Shown here in pieces: positions 50,930 through 59,440 of a stretch of DNA of 64,000 bases (its first letter is position 1; each line of letters opens with the position of its first letter). A program made the translations under genes and the position numbers. The DNA is from VBDM01 sp035519135 (lineage in GTDB: Bacteria > Pseudomonadota > Gammaproteobacteria > Burkholderiales > SG8-39), in assembly GCA_035519135.1 (NCBI GenBank), contig DATIWX010000133.1, positions 62,001 to 126,000 of the forward strand, read 5' to 3'. The notes under the pieces were generated by a model. That model made no database searches, was not told the origin of the DNA, and saw nothing but the letters and a program-made list of their open reading frames with translations.

Positions 50930-51763
50930 TCAGTCCAGCGTGAGGCGCGCGACTTCGATCTGGATATAGGGCTTCAGATCGACCGGCTTGTCCTTGTAGA
51001 TGAGGCGCACGTTCGCAGCGTTGCCGATGACGAGAGCCATGGGTGCCCGTCCGGAAACGACTCTGCGACTCCCGGAAGGATTGAGTTGCGACATCAGCAT
51101 CTTGCCTTCCCCGTCCTTGATCTCGACCCAGGACTCGCCTTCGAACTCCAGCCTTACGCGGATTTCGCCTGCGGAAGCCTGCTGTTGTGACCGCGGGGCC
51201 GGAGCTTCGCCGGCGGCGGGCTTCTCGGCGACGACGACCGCCGGCGAAGCCGGAGTCTCCGGCTCGGCGTGAGACGCGGGGACAGGAGCGGGGCGGGGTT
51301 TCGCCTGCTTCTGTGCGGGCGCCGTGCTCGAGGCCAGTCTGGCCCAGGGAAACGCCCCCGCTCGCCACTCGTAGAGCAGGCCGGCCACGACGAGCACGAC
51401 CAGCGAAAGCAGCAGGTAGTTCCGCGTGCCACTGCGCTTGCCGCCAGGCGCGAAGGGAACGCGCTTCGCGCGCAGGTCGAGGGAGATCTCGCCGGGAACA
51501 TAGCGCTGCTCGAGTGCGCCCAGAATGGGTTCGGGATCGGTCTCGAGGAGCTTCGCGTAGCCGCGGACCATTCCGCGGACAAAAGTGGCACCGGGCAGTC
51601 TGTCGAATTCCTCGGACTCGAGCGCCTCGATCTGGCGTGCGCCGTACTTGAGGCGCTGCGCGACGTCGGCGACCGAGAGCTTGCGCTCGGCGCGCAGGCG
51701 GGCGAGCCTGCGTCCCGGCCCGTCTTCCGCAGAAACGGAGCGTGCTTCAGGCGTATCGCTCAA
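50930..51763 (-). CDS. rodZ: RodZ-like helix-turn-helix membrane protein
   Basis: 277 residues from TTG 51763, which overlaps the pilW stop (TTGA) and follows AAAGGAC. Cytoplasmic XRE-like HTH (GRRLARLRAERKLSVADVAQRLKYGARQIEALE), one membrane helix (YLLLSLVVLVVAGLLYEW), a Pro/Ala-rich periplasmic linker and a DUF4115 domain (IRVRLEFEGESWVEIKDGEGKMLMSQL). Anchors MreB and shapes the cell. Confidence 0.92.
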   Translation of the reverse strand: MSDTPEARSVSAEDGPGRRLARLRAERKLSVADVAQRLKYGARQIEALESEEFDRLPGATFVRGMVRGYAKLLETDPEPILGALEQRYVPGEISLDLRAKRVPFAPGGKRSGTRNYLLLSLVVLVVAGLLYEWRAGAFPWARLASSTAPAQKQAKPRPAPVPASHAEPETPASPAVVVAEKPAAGEAPAPRSQQQASAGEIRVRLEFEGESWVEIKDGEGKMLMSQLNPSGSRRVVSGRAPMALVIGNAANVRLIYKDKPVDLKPYIQIEVARLTLD

Positions 51764-52554
51764 TCGAAGCGTCCTTTCTGGAGGTCCTGGTACTCCTTCG
51801 ATCCGGGAAAACGCCTGCGGAGCTGGTTGGCGTAGCTCGTCGTGGTGGAGGAGTCTCCCAGCTTGCGCTCGATTCTCAGCGCCAGCCAAAGCGATTCCGG
51901 CGTCGGCTCGGCGAGCTTGTTGTAGCGCCCCACCAGCACGCGCGCGGAGTCGAGCTCGCCCCTGCGGTACTTCAGCTGGGCAAGATTGACGAGCGCGGGA
52001 GTGTAGTTCTGGTCGAGCTTGAGCGCCCGCTCGAGATACTCGTAGGCATCCCTTTCGTTGCCCTTGCGCAGGGCGCAGGTGGCAGCCATCGTGTACGACT
52101 TTTGCGGAGTCGTGTACAGCGGGTAGCGCACCGCCATCAGGAAGTAGCGAATCGATTCTTCCTCGCGCTTGTTCTCGCAGAGAAACCACGCGTAGTTGTG
52201 GTTGGCGTCGGGATCGCTGGGATTGATCTTCAACGAGCGCTCGAACGCCTCTTCGGCGAGACCGGTTTCGCGCAAATCCCCATACACGAGCCCCAGCAGG
52301 TTGTAGGCCGGCGCGTAGCCCGAGTCGGCCGCGATGGCGATGCGCGCCTCGGACAGCGCCACGCCGAGGTTCCCCCTCTGATAGTACGACCCGGCGAGCT
52401 CGGTGTGGATGCGCGCGCGTTCCCGCCCGCTCGCCTGCTCCCCGATGATGGCCCCGCTGTCGACGTCCCCGGGCTCGCCCGGAAGCCGGTCCGAAGCGCA
52501 TCCGAAGCATGCGGCAGCGGTGAGCAGCGACGCCAAGCAGCCGAGCCGCTTCAA
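51760..52554 (-). CDS. pilW: Type IV pilus biogenesis lipoprotein PilW/PilF
   Basis: 264 residues from TTG 52554, overlapping the rlmN stop (TTGA) with GGAAGGGG upstream. Lipoprotein signal KRLGCLASLLTAAACFGC, then about six TPR repeats (GYAPAYNLLGLVYGDLRETGLAEEAFERSLKINPSDP). It is the pilotin for the PilQ secretin. No other pilus gene is in the window; this placement next to rlmN is conserved. Confidence 0.93.
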   Translation of the reverse strand: MKRLGCLASLLTAAACFGCASDRLPGEPGDVDSGAIIGEQASGRERARIHTELAGSYYQRGNLGVALSEARIAIAADSGYAPAYNLLGLVYGDLRETGLAEEAFERSLKINPSDPDANHNYAWFLCENKREEESIRYFLMAVRYPLYTTPQKSYTMAATCALRKGNERDAYEYLERALKLDQNYTPALVNLAQLKYRRGELDSARVLVGRYNKLAEPTPESLWLALRIERKLGDSSTTTSYANQLRRRFPGSKEYQDLQKGRFD

Positions 52555-53633
52555 GAACCCACCCCTTCCAGTCGCGTCGCTCTTCGGGTGCGATCCTGGA
52601 TCTGGCCGGCGAGCTGACCGCAAGCCGCATCGATGTCGTCACCACGCGTCTTGCGCGTCGTGGTGACGATCCCCGCGGCGTTCAGCAATTCGCTGAAGCG
52701 CTCGATCGCCTTGCGAGACGAGCGCACGAAGCCGGAATTCGGGAACGGGTTGAATGGAATCAGGTTGACCTTGCATGGAACGCCGGAAACAAGATCGATC
52801 AGCTCGCGCGCATGCCCTTCGCCGTCGTTGACGCCGTCGAGCATCACGTACTCGAAAGTGATGAAATCGCGCGGCGCCCGCTCGAGATAGCGCCGGCACG
52901 CAGCGAGCAATTCGGCGAGAGGATATTTCCGATTGATCGGCATGAGCCTGTCGCGAAGTGCATCGCTCGGAGCGTGCAGCGATACCGCCAGCGCGATCGG
53001 GCATTCCTCGCGAAGCCGGTCGATCATCGGGACGATGCCGGACGTGGACAGCGTGACGCGCCGTCGCGAAAGCCCGTACGCGTCCTCGTCGATCATCAGC
53101 TTGAGCGCGGCGACGGTGCTGTCGAAGTTGAGCAGGGGTTCGCCCATTCCCATGAGTACCACGTTGGAGATGACGCGCTCGCCTCCGGGCGTGGCGCCGA
53201 GTTCGCGGTTGGCCAGCCACAGCTGCCCGATGATCTCCCCGGTAGATAGGTTGCGGTTGAATCCCTGCCTTCCGGTCGAGCAGAACTCGCAGGCGAGCGT
53301 GCACCCCGCCTGGGTAGAAACGCACAGGGTCCCGCGGCCAGTCTCGGGAATGAACACGGCTTCCACCGCGTTGCCGTTGCCGACGTCGAGCAGCCATTTG
53401 CGGGTCCCATCGCCCGCAGTGCTGTCGCTCACGATCTTCGGGGGGGAAATCGTTGCGACGCGCGCGAGCTTGTCGCGCAGCGACCGCGCGATGTCGGTCA
53501 TCCGCTCGAAATCGTTCTCGCCGAGGCGATGCACCCAGCGCTTGAGCTGGCGCGCGCGAAACGCCTTCTCATCCAGTCCCGAGACGAAGGCGGAAAGCGC
53601 TGCACCATCGAGGTCGAGCAGATTGACGCTCAT
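52551..53633 (-). CDS. rlmN: Dual-specificity rRNA/tRNA m2A methyltransferase RlmN
   Basis: 360 residues, radical-SAM enzyme. The cluster-binding motif is CTLACEFC (CxxxCxxC) inside QAGCTLACEFCSTGRQGFNR; the N-terminal domain begins NLLDLDGAALSAFVSGLDEKAFRARQ. It methylates A2503 of 23S rRNA and A37 of some tRNAs. Start directly abuts the ndk stop. Confidence 0.97.
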   Translation of the reverse strand: MSVNLLDLDGAALSAFVSGLDEKAFRARQLKRWVHRLGENDFERMTDIARSLRDKLARVATISPPKIVSDSTAGDGTRKWLLDVGNGNAVEAVFIPETGRGTLCVSTQAGCTLACEFCSTGRQGFNRNLSTGEIIGQLWLANRELGATPGGERVISNVVLMGMGEPLLNFDSTVAALKLMIDEDAYGLSRRRVTLSTSGIVPMIDRLREECPIALAVSLHAPSDALRDRLMPINRKYPLAELLAACRRYLERAPRDFITFEYVMLDGVNDGEGHARELIDLVSGVPCKVNLIPFNPFPNSGFVRSSRKAIERFSELLNAAGIVTTTRKTRGDDIDAACGQLAGQIQDRTRRATRLEGVGS

Positions 53634-54059
53634 TTACCTTGAAAAAATCTCGCACGCCGGAAAGAAATAGGCGATCTCGGTACGCGCAGTATCGGGACCG
53701 TCGGAACCGTGCACGGCGTTGGCATCGATGCTGTCGGCAAAATCGGCGCGGATCGTGCCCTTCTTCGCTTTTTTCGGGTCCGTCGCCCCCATCAGTTCGC
53801 GGTTCCGTGCGATCGCGTCCTCGCCCTCCAGCACCTGCACCATGATCGGCCCCGAGATCATGAATTTCACGAGTTCCCGGAAGAACGGACGTTCGCGGTG
53901 TACCGCATAGAAGCCCTCGGCCTGCACCTGCGATAGAGTGAGCATTCGAGCGGCGACGATACTCAAACCGGCCCTTTCGAACCTGGAATAGATCTCTCCG
54001 ATGGCGTTCTTCGCCACGGCATCGGGTTTCACGATGGACAGGGTTCGCTCTACTGCCAT
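53634..54059 (-). CDS. ndk: Nucleoside diphosphate kinase
   Basis: 141 residues. MAVERTLSIVKPDAVAKNAIGEIYSRFE at the N-terminus and the active-site His in NAVHGSDGPDTARTEI. Balances NTP/NDP pools. First gene of the long run ndk-rlmN-pilW-rodZ-ispG-hisS. Confidence 0.98.
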   Translation of the reverse strand: MAVERTLSIVKPDAVAKNAIGEIYSRFERAGLSIVAARMLTLSQVQAEGFYAVHRERPFFRELVKFMISGPIMVQVLEGEDAIARNRELMGATDPKKAKKGTIRADFADSIDANAVHGSDGPDTARTEIAYFFPACEIFSR

Positions 54060-54422
54060 GCAGGATCTCCAGTGGAATTCGGGAAGGCCGCGAGAAACTC
54101 ACCTAAGGTTTTATTTTATCAGGCTTTTGCGGGTCATCGCTACTGGGGCTTCCCGGTTCACGGTTTCCGCCGCGAGGCCTGACAAGGCCGGTTCGGAGAC
54201 GATCATCGTCACTCGTAAGTCTTCCGTAAGCTTACATCAGGTTGTTGCAAGCCAGGCCGCGTAGAGTTTCTCGCGTAGTCTCTTTCCTCCTCTGTGGCGT
54301 GGGAGCGTTCTACGCTCCCACGCACTTTTTTTTCCGGCATGCCTACGCCCACGCGTCCAGATCAGGAGCCTGGAGCCCGCTCGCGTGCTATCCTGAACTT
54401 CGAACCGGTTCAAACACTTGTC
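54060..54422. other. Intergenic region (363 bp) between divergent ndk and response regulator
   Basis: No gene is supported here. It contains an A/T-rich stretch near 54107-54120 that may hold the ndk promoter on the minus strand, a GTAAGCTTAC palindrome around 54226-54235, a strong plus-strand terminator at 54297-54333, and a GAACCGGTTC palindrome (54402-54411) just before the response-regulator start. Confidence 0.7.
54297..54333 (+). terminator. Strong intrinsic terminator with no upstream gene on its strand
   Basis: GCGTGGGAGCG-TTCTA-CGCTCCCACGC, a perfect 11-bp stem, then AC and eight T. On the plus strand the nearest upstream gene is on the other strand, so it must end either a small RNA starting after 54060 or the leader of the response-regulator mRNA. 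The T run is on the plus-strand side only. Confidence 0.85.
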
Positions 54423-55097
54423 ATGCGGGTTCTGATCGTCGAAGACGACAAAGCGCTGGCCGACGGACTGATACGCACGCTGCGCCAGTCGGGCTATGCG
54501 GTCGACCACGCTCAAACCGGCGAGCTTGCCTTGCGCGCCTGCGCCGAGGAGCACTATGACCTGGTGGTGCTCGACGTCAGTCTCCCGGGAGTGGATGGCT
54601 TCGAGGTCCTGCGCCAGCTGCGCCGGGACAACGATTCGGGCAGCATCCTGATCCTTACCGCCCACGATGCCGAGGCCGACCGCGTGCGCGGCCTGGATCT
54701 CGGAGCGGACGACTACGTCACCAAGCCATTCTCGCTCCCCGAGCTGGAAGCCCGGGTTCGAGCGCTCATTCGCCGCAGCCAGGTCGTAAAGAGTCCCAAA
54801 CTTCGCTTCGGGCGCCTCAGCGTCGATACGGTGGCCCGGCGCGCAAGCATCGGAGCCGACGTCCTCGACCTCACACCGCGCGAGTGGGCGGTGCTCGAGT
54901 ACCTGCTGATGCGAATCGGGCAGGTGGTCAGCAAGGAGCACATGCTCCAGGCGATGTGCAGCTGGGACGACTCGCTGACTCACAACGCCATCGAGGTGTA
55001 CATCTCCCGCTTGCGCTCCAAGCTGCACGACGCGGGGATCAGGATCCGCACCGTACGCGGATTCGGCTACATGGTCGAAGATCCCGATGCAGGCTAG
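54423..55097 (+). CDS. OmpR-family response regulator (TctD/QseB-like)
   Basis: 224 residues from ATG 54423. Receiver domain with the acidic pair E7/D8/D9, phospho-acceptor D51 in VVLDVSLPG and Lys in DYVTKPFS; C-terminal winged helix (LDLTPREWAVLEYLLMRIGQVVSKEHML; HNAIEVYISRLRSKL). Its end overlaps the histidine kinase start by 11 bases. Similar TctDE pairs control tricarboxylate uptake, but the regulon here is unknown. Confidence 0.93.
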   Translation: MRVLIVEDDKALADGLIRTLRQSGYAVDHAQTGELALRACAEEHYDLVVLDVSLPGVDGFEVLRQLRRDNDSGSILILTAHDAEADRVRGLDLGADDYVTKPFSLPELEARVRALIRRSQVVKSPKLRFGRLSVDTVARRASIGADVLDLTPREWAVLEYLLMRIGQVVSKEHMLQAMCSWDDSLTHNAIEVYISRLRSKLHDAGIRIRTVRGFGYMVEDPDAG

Positions 55098-56499
55098 CCT
55101 GCGCCGGCATCTCACCTACTGGCTGCTCGGACCGCTGCTGCTGCTCGTCGCTGCCGGCAGTTTCCTCTCCTATCGCATCGCCCTCAGCGCCGCGAACAAG
55201 GCCTACGACAGCGCGCTGCTCGATCCGGCCCTCGCGATCGCGAGCCATCTGAAGCCCGGCGGGACCAGGCTTGAGCTCGATCTTCCCTCGATCGCGATCG
55301 AGGCGTTGCGCATCGACACCGAAGACCGCGTCTACTACCAGGTGCTGGGGCCCGCGGGCGAGCTGATCGCGGGGACCCCGCGGTTGCCGGCACCGCCCGA
55401 ACGCCTTCAACCCGGTGAGCACATCTACTACGACGCGACGCTCGAGGGGGAGCGGGTGCGGATCGCCGCGCGCGCCGTCCGGGTCGAGACCGGGACCGCC
55501 ATCGTTCAGGTCGCGGAGACCCTGATCAAGCGCGACAAGCTCGTCCTGGAGCTGCTGGTCGCCTCCACCGTTCCGCAGGTGCTGATCGCCTTTGCGGCGG
55601 TCGCTCTGTTGTGGCTGGGCATCGGCCAGGGACTGCGGCCCCTGGACCGGTTGCGCGGCGAGATCGCCGCGCGTTCGCCGCGGGACCTGCGCCCGTTCTC
55701 CGAGCGCGACAAGCCTCAGGAGGTGCACTCGCTCGTCGCCGCGCTCAACCAGCTTCTGTCCCGGTTGAATGCTGCGATCGCGTCGCAGCAGCGCTTCATC
55801 GCCAACGCCGCACACCAGCTGCGAACGCCCCTCGCCGGGTTGAAGACCCACGCCGAGCTCGCCCGCCGCGAGCCCTCGACCTCGGAGCTGAGATCGCTCC
55901 TGGACATGATCGCGGCAGAGACTCAGCGTACCAGCCACCTCGTGAACCAGCTGCTCACTCTTGCTCGCGCCGAGCCCGGCGAATCGCCGGGCGGGCAGCC
56001 CGTCAATCTCCACGAAATCGTCGGCCGGGACGTGCGCGATTGGGTACAGCGAGCCGTCGGCAAGAACATCGACCTCGGTTTCGAGCTCGAAGACGCCTGG
56101 ACGCTGGGAGAACCCCTGCTGCTGCGCGAGCTGGCGGCGAATCTTCTCGACAATGCGCTGGCCTATACGCAGGCTGGCGGCAGCGTCACCGTGCGCACGG
56201 GGGTGCGCAACGGGGAGTCGGTGCTGGAAGTCGAGGACAACGGCCCGGGCATCCCCGAGGCGGAACGCGAGAAGGTGTTCGAGCGCTTCTACCGCGTCCC
56301 CGCGACCGGGGGCGAAGGCTGCGGCCTGGGGCTATCCATCGTCTCGGAGATCGCGGAGAGACACAGCGCGAGAATCGAGCTGGCGGATTCCGCCGGGGGC
56401 CGCGGCACCCTGATCCGAGCGGTTTTTCCAAGGCTCGCCGCGCAGGCCGCTCCGTCCGCTCCCCCTGTGTCTACGCGAGCGGTTCCCACGCCACGATAA
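55087..56499 (+). CDS. Sensor histidine kinase (TctE-like)
   Basis: 470 residues. N-terminal membrane helix (YWLLGPLLLLVAAGSFLSYRIAL), a periplasmic 2CSK_N-type domain, a second helix (VLIAFAAVALLWLGIG), HAMP-like linker, then HisKA with H243 in ANAAHQLRTPLAGL and HATPase_c with NLLDNALAYT, DNGPGIPEAE and GLGLSIV. Partner of the response regulator just upstream. The 3' end overlaps tilS on the other strand by 29 bp. Confidence 0.93.
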   Translation: MQASLRRHLTYWLLGPLLLLVAAGSFLSYRIALSAANKAYDSALLDPALAIASHLKPGGTRLELDLPSIAIEALRIDTEDRVYYQVLGPAGELIAGTPRLPAPPERLQPGEHIYYDATLEGERVRIAARAVRVETGTAIVQVAETLIKRDKLVLELLVASTVPQVLIAFAAVALLWLGIGQGLRPLDRLRGEIAARSPRDLRPFSERDKPQEVHSLVAALNQLLSRLNAAIASQQRFIANAAHQLRTPLAGLKTHAELARREPSTSELRSLLDMIAAETQRTSHLVNQLLTLARAEPGESPGGQPVNLHEIVGRDVRDWVQRAVGKNIDLGFELEDAWTLGEPLLLRELAANLLDNALAYTQAGGSVTVRTGVRNGESVLEVEDNGPGIPEAEREKVFERFYRVPATGGEGCGLGLSIVSEIAERHSARIELADSAGGRGTLIRAVFPRLAAQAAPSAPPVSTRAVPTPR

Positions 56500-57823
56500 G
56501 CCCGGGCTCCCCGGGTTCCGCCCGGAATTCGCAGGCGTCGCCGATGCCGGGTACCGAGACGAGGTTCTCGCCGCAGTAGACCAGTGGCAGGCGGTCGCGA
56601 CGCCACGGGGGAATGCCGCGCTCCTGGAACAGGTTCTTGAGCGTGCGCCGCGGACGGCTGTGATCGAGGCGCAGGCGTTCCCCGCCCCGTCGCAAGCGCA
56701 CGGTGACCTGCTCCGCCCGCAATCTCGCGACGCTCAGGCCGCGTCCTTCCTCGGGCCTGAATTTCAGCACCCCACCCAGCGCCAGCAATGGCAGCGCATT
56801 CTCGCCGTTCCAGACCTCGTGCATGTCCCGCTCTACAGCGTGCGCTGCCGGCCGCAGGTGAAGCCGGTTGCGATAGCGCAGGAATCTCGACCTGCCCGCG
56901 GCAAAGCTCCCTTGAGCGTCGCTCCGGGACTCCTTCAGCTGGCGCAGCAGCTCGGTGAGCCGCGCGGCCGAAAGCGGCTCGACGCCCTCCCGATCGCACC
57001 AGTGGCGCAACAGGTTCTTGGCTCGCGCCTCGCGGAGCCGCAGCAGAGAGGGAACATCGACCGCGTCGCCGTCTGCGCAGCTGTCAAAGTCGCTCTGCCC
57101 CATGGCGTCGAGCAACTCGCGCGCTTCGCCGAGATTTGCAGCAGCGCGGGCGATCGCGGCCCGAGCAGCAGGAAATTGCTTCTCCAGCGCCGGCAGGATC
57201 TCGCGCCTCAGAAAATTCCGCCGGCGCGCGGTGTCGGCGTTGCTTTCGTCTTCGATCCACTCCAGGCCGTGCACCTGCGCGTAGGCCTCGATCTCGGCGC
57301 GCGCCACGTCGAGCAACGGTCGCAGAAGCCTGGCGCGCGTCCCGGCAAGGGAGCGCATCGGGGGCATGGCGGCGAGGCCGCGCAGGCCCGCCCCGCGCAG
57401 CAGTCTCAGGAGCAACGTCTCGGCCTGGTCGTCGCGATGCTGCGCAAGGACCACAAAATCGGCGTCGACGCGAGAGAACACCTCGTAGCGTGCCTTGCGC
57501 GCGGCACCTTCGAGGCCGAGACCACGGTACGGACCGATATCCACCGGCACCACCTCGAGCGGAATACCGTGCCCGGCGCACAGTTTGGCGCAGAATTCCG
57601 CCCAGCGGCCGGCGTTCGGGCTGATACCGTGATTGACGTAAACGGCGCGGAACGAGAAGCGCATGCCGCTCGCGAGCCCGGCGAGGATGCACAGAAGCAC
57701 CACCGAATCCATGCCGCCGGAAAGCCCGAGCACAAGGTGAGCACCCGGCGAAATCGCCGGGGCGATTGCCGCGGCGACCCTTTCGGGCAACTCACTTGAG
57801 CTCGGCTTCCTTGAATTTCCCAT
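56471..57823 (-). CDS. tilS: tRNA(Ile)-lysidine synthase
   Basis: 450 residues. PP-loop LGLSGGMDSVVLL; HRDDQAETLLLRLLRGAGLRGLAAM is typical of TilS, as is the C-terminal domain (RRTLKNLFQERGIPPWRRDRLPLV). It converts C34 to lysidine in tRNA-Ile. ATG 57823 lies inside the end of accA (32-bp overlap); a TTG at 57790, just past the accA stop, is an alternative start. Confidence 0.96.
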   Translation of the reverse strand: MGNSRKPSSSELPERVAAAIAPAISPGAHLVLGLSGGMDSVVLLCILAGLASGMRFSFRAVYVNHGISPNAGRWAEFCAKLCAGHGIPLEVVPVDIGPYRGLGLEGAARKARYEVFSRVDADFVVLAQHRDDQAETLLLRLLRGAGLRGLAAMPPMRSLAGTRARLLRPLLDVARAEIEAYAQVHGLEWIEDESNADTARRRNFLRREILPALEKQFPAARAAIARAAANLGEARELLDAMGQSDFDSCADGDAVDVPSLLRLREARAKNLLRHWCDREGVEPLSAARLTELLRQLKESRSDAQGSFAAGRSRFLRYRNRLHLRPAAHAVERDMHEVWNGENALPLLALGGVLKFRPEEGRGLSVARLRAEQVTVRLRRGGERLRLDHSRPRRTLKNLFQERGIPPWRRDRLPLVYCGENLVSVPGIGDACEFRAEPGEPGLIVAWEPLA

Positions 57824-58760
57824 AACCCATCAGGCGCTCGAAGCGCTCCTCGACGAGTTCCTGGGGACGCTTGTCGGCGAGGCCGCGCAATGCTTCGGTC
57901 AGAGCGCGCTTCAGGTTCTGCGCCATGGCTGCGGGATCGCGGTGGGCGCCGCCGAGCGGCTCGCCGATGATCCTGTCGATCAGGCCTAGGGTCTTCAGCC
58001 TGCTCGAGGTGATGCCGAGCGTCTCCGCCGCCTCGGGCGCCTTGTCCGCGCTCTTCCACAGGATCGACGCGCAGCCCTCGGGAGAAATCACCGAGTAGGT
58101 CGCGTACTGCAGCATCATCACGATATCGCCTACCGCGATCGCAAGCGCTCCACCCGACCCGCCCTCGCCGATCACGGTGCCCACGATCGGCACCTTCAGC
58201 TCGGCCATCACGTACAGACTGTGGCCGATCGCCTCGGCCTGGCCGCGCTCCTCCGCGCCGATCCCGGGATACGCGCCCGGCGTGTCGACGAACGTCAGCA
58301 CCGGGATGTTGAACTTCTCCGCGAGCCGCATGAGACGCATCGCCTTGCGGTAGCCTTCGGGCCGCGGCATGCCGAAGTTGCGGAAGATCTTCTCCTTGGT
58401 GTCACGCCCCTTCTGGTGGCCGATCACGATCACGGACTGGCCGTTGAAGCGGGCGACGCCGCCGACGATGGAGGGATCATCGGCGTACGAGCGGTCTCCG
58501 TGCAATTCCTCGAAATCGGTGAACAGCGCCGCGATGTAGTCGAGCGTGTACGGGCGCTGCGGATGGCGGGCCACTTGCGACACCTGCCAGGGGCTCAGCT
58601 TGGCGTAGATCTCCTTGGTAAGCGCGGCGCTTTTCTTCTCCAGGCGCTGGATCTCCTCGGAGATGTCGGTCGCCGAGTCCTCCTGGGCGAAGCGCAGCTC
58701 CTCGATCTTCGCCTCGACCTCGGCGATCGGCTGTTCAAAGTCGAGAAACGTTGTTTTCAT
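57792..58760 (-). CDS. accA: Acetyl-CoA carboxylase carboxyltransferase, alpha subunit
   Basis: 322 residues. MKTTFLDFEQPIAEVEAKIEELR at the N-terminus, then the carboxyltransferase core (GHQKGRDTKEKIFRNFGMPRPEGYRKAMRLM; TFVDTPGAYPGIGAEERGQ; IGEGGSGGALAIAVGD). Makes malonyl-CoA with AccD. accA-tilS is a common neighbourhood. Confidence 0.98.
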   Translation of the reverse strand: MKTTFLDFEQPIAEVEAKIEELRFAQEDSATDISEEIQRLEKKSAALTKEIYAKLSPWQVSQVARHPQRPYTLDYIAALFTDFEELHGDRSYADDPSIVGGVARFNGQSVIVIGHQKGRDTKEKIFRNFGMPRPEGYRKAMRLMRLAEKFNIPVLTFVDTPGAYPGIGAEERGQAEAIGHSLYVMAELKVPIVGTVIGEGGSGGALAIAVGDIVMMLQYATYSVISPEGCASILWKSADKAPEAAETLGITSSRLKTLGLIDRIIGEPLGGAHRDPAAMAQNLKRALTEALRGLADKRPQELVEERFERLMGYGKFKEAELK

Positions 58761-58814
58761 AGGGGAAATCCCGGGCCATTGTACCCGAAGCCCGCAGCAC
58801 CCTTCGTTCCGACC

Positions 58815-59435
58815 TCAGTACTCGACCGGAATCGGGTCGAGGCTGCGCCAAAGATACCAGGTGGCGACCGAGCGCCAGGGTGCCCACGCCGAGGCGACAC
58901 GGCGCATCGTGCGCGGGGTCACGGACCTCCCCTTGAAATAGTGGTTGCGGATCGCGCGCTGCAGCCCGAGGTCGTCGAGCGGGAGCACGTCGGGCCGCAG
59001 CAGGTTGAACATGAGGAACATCTCCGCGGTCCAGCGGCCGATGCCCCGGACCTGCACAAGCTCGGCGATGATCGCCTCGTCGTCCATTTGCTGCCAGGCC
59101 AAGGGATGCAAAGTCCCGTCGATGAAGTGGCGCGCAAGCCCGGCCAGGTACTCGGCCTTGCGCTGCGACAGGCCGCAGGCGACGAGCCTCGCGTGCTTTG
59201 CGCCCGCGATTTCCTCCGGATGCATCCGCGGGGCGACTCCGAGCACGCGCCCCCAGATGCTTGCCGCTGCTTTCACCGAAATCTGCTGCCCGACGATCGA
59301 CCGTGCGAGCGTGAAGAATGGCTCGCCGCGCGGCTGGAGCGCGATGCGGGGGTGGGCGCGGATGATCCGCCCGAGGACCGGGTCCCCGCGGATCAAAGCG
59401 CGCTTGGCGCGCATCCAGTACGGAGGAGCAGCCAC
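58815..59435 (-). CDS. DNA-3-methyladenine glycosylase II (AlkA/HhH-GPD type)
   Basis: 206 residues from GTG 59435 (an ATG at 59414 is an alternative). The helix-hairpin-helix GPD motif is QVRGIGRWTAEMFLMFNLLRPDVLPLDDLGLQ, where the second Asp of LDDLG is the catalytic residue. FFTLARSIVGQQISVKAA matches the family. It excises alkylated bases. It lacks the N-terminal domain of E. coli AlkA. Confidence 0.9.
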   Translation of the reverse strand: MAAPPYWMRAKRALIRGDPVLGRIIRAHPRIALQPRGEPFFTLARSIVGQQISVKAAASIWGRVLGVAPRMHPEEIAGAKHARLVACGLSQRKAEYLAGLARHFIDGTLHPLAWQQMDDEAIIAELVQVRGIGRWTAEMFLMFNLLRPDVLPLDDLGLQRAIRNHYFKGRSVTPRTMRRVASAWAPWRSVATWYLWRSLDPIPVEY

Positions 59436-59440
59436 GCGAG

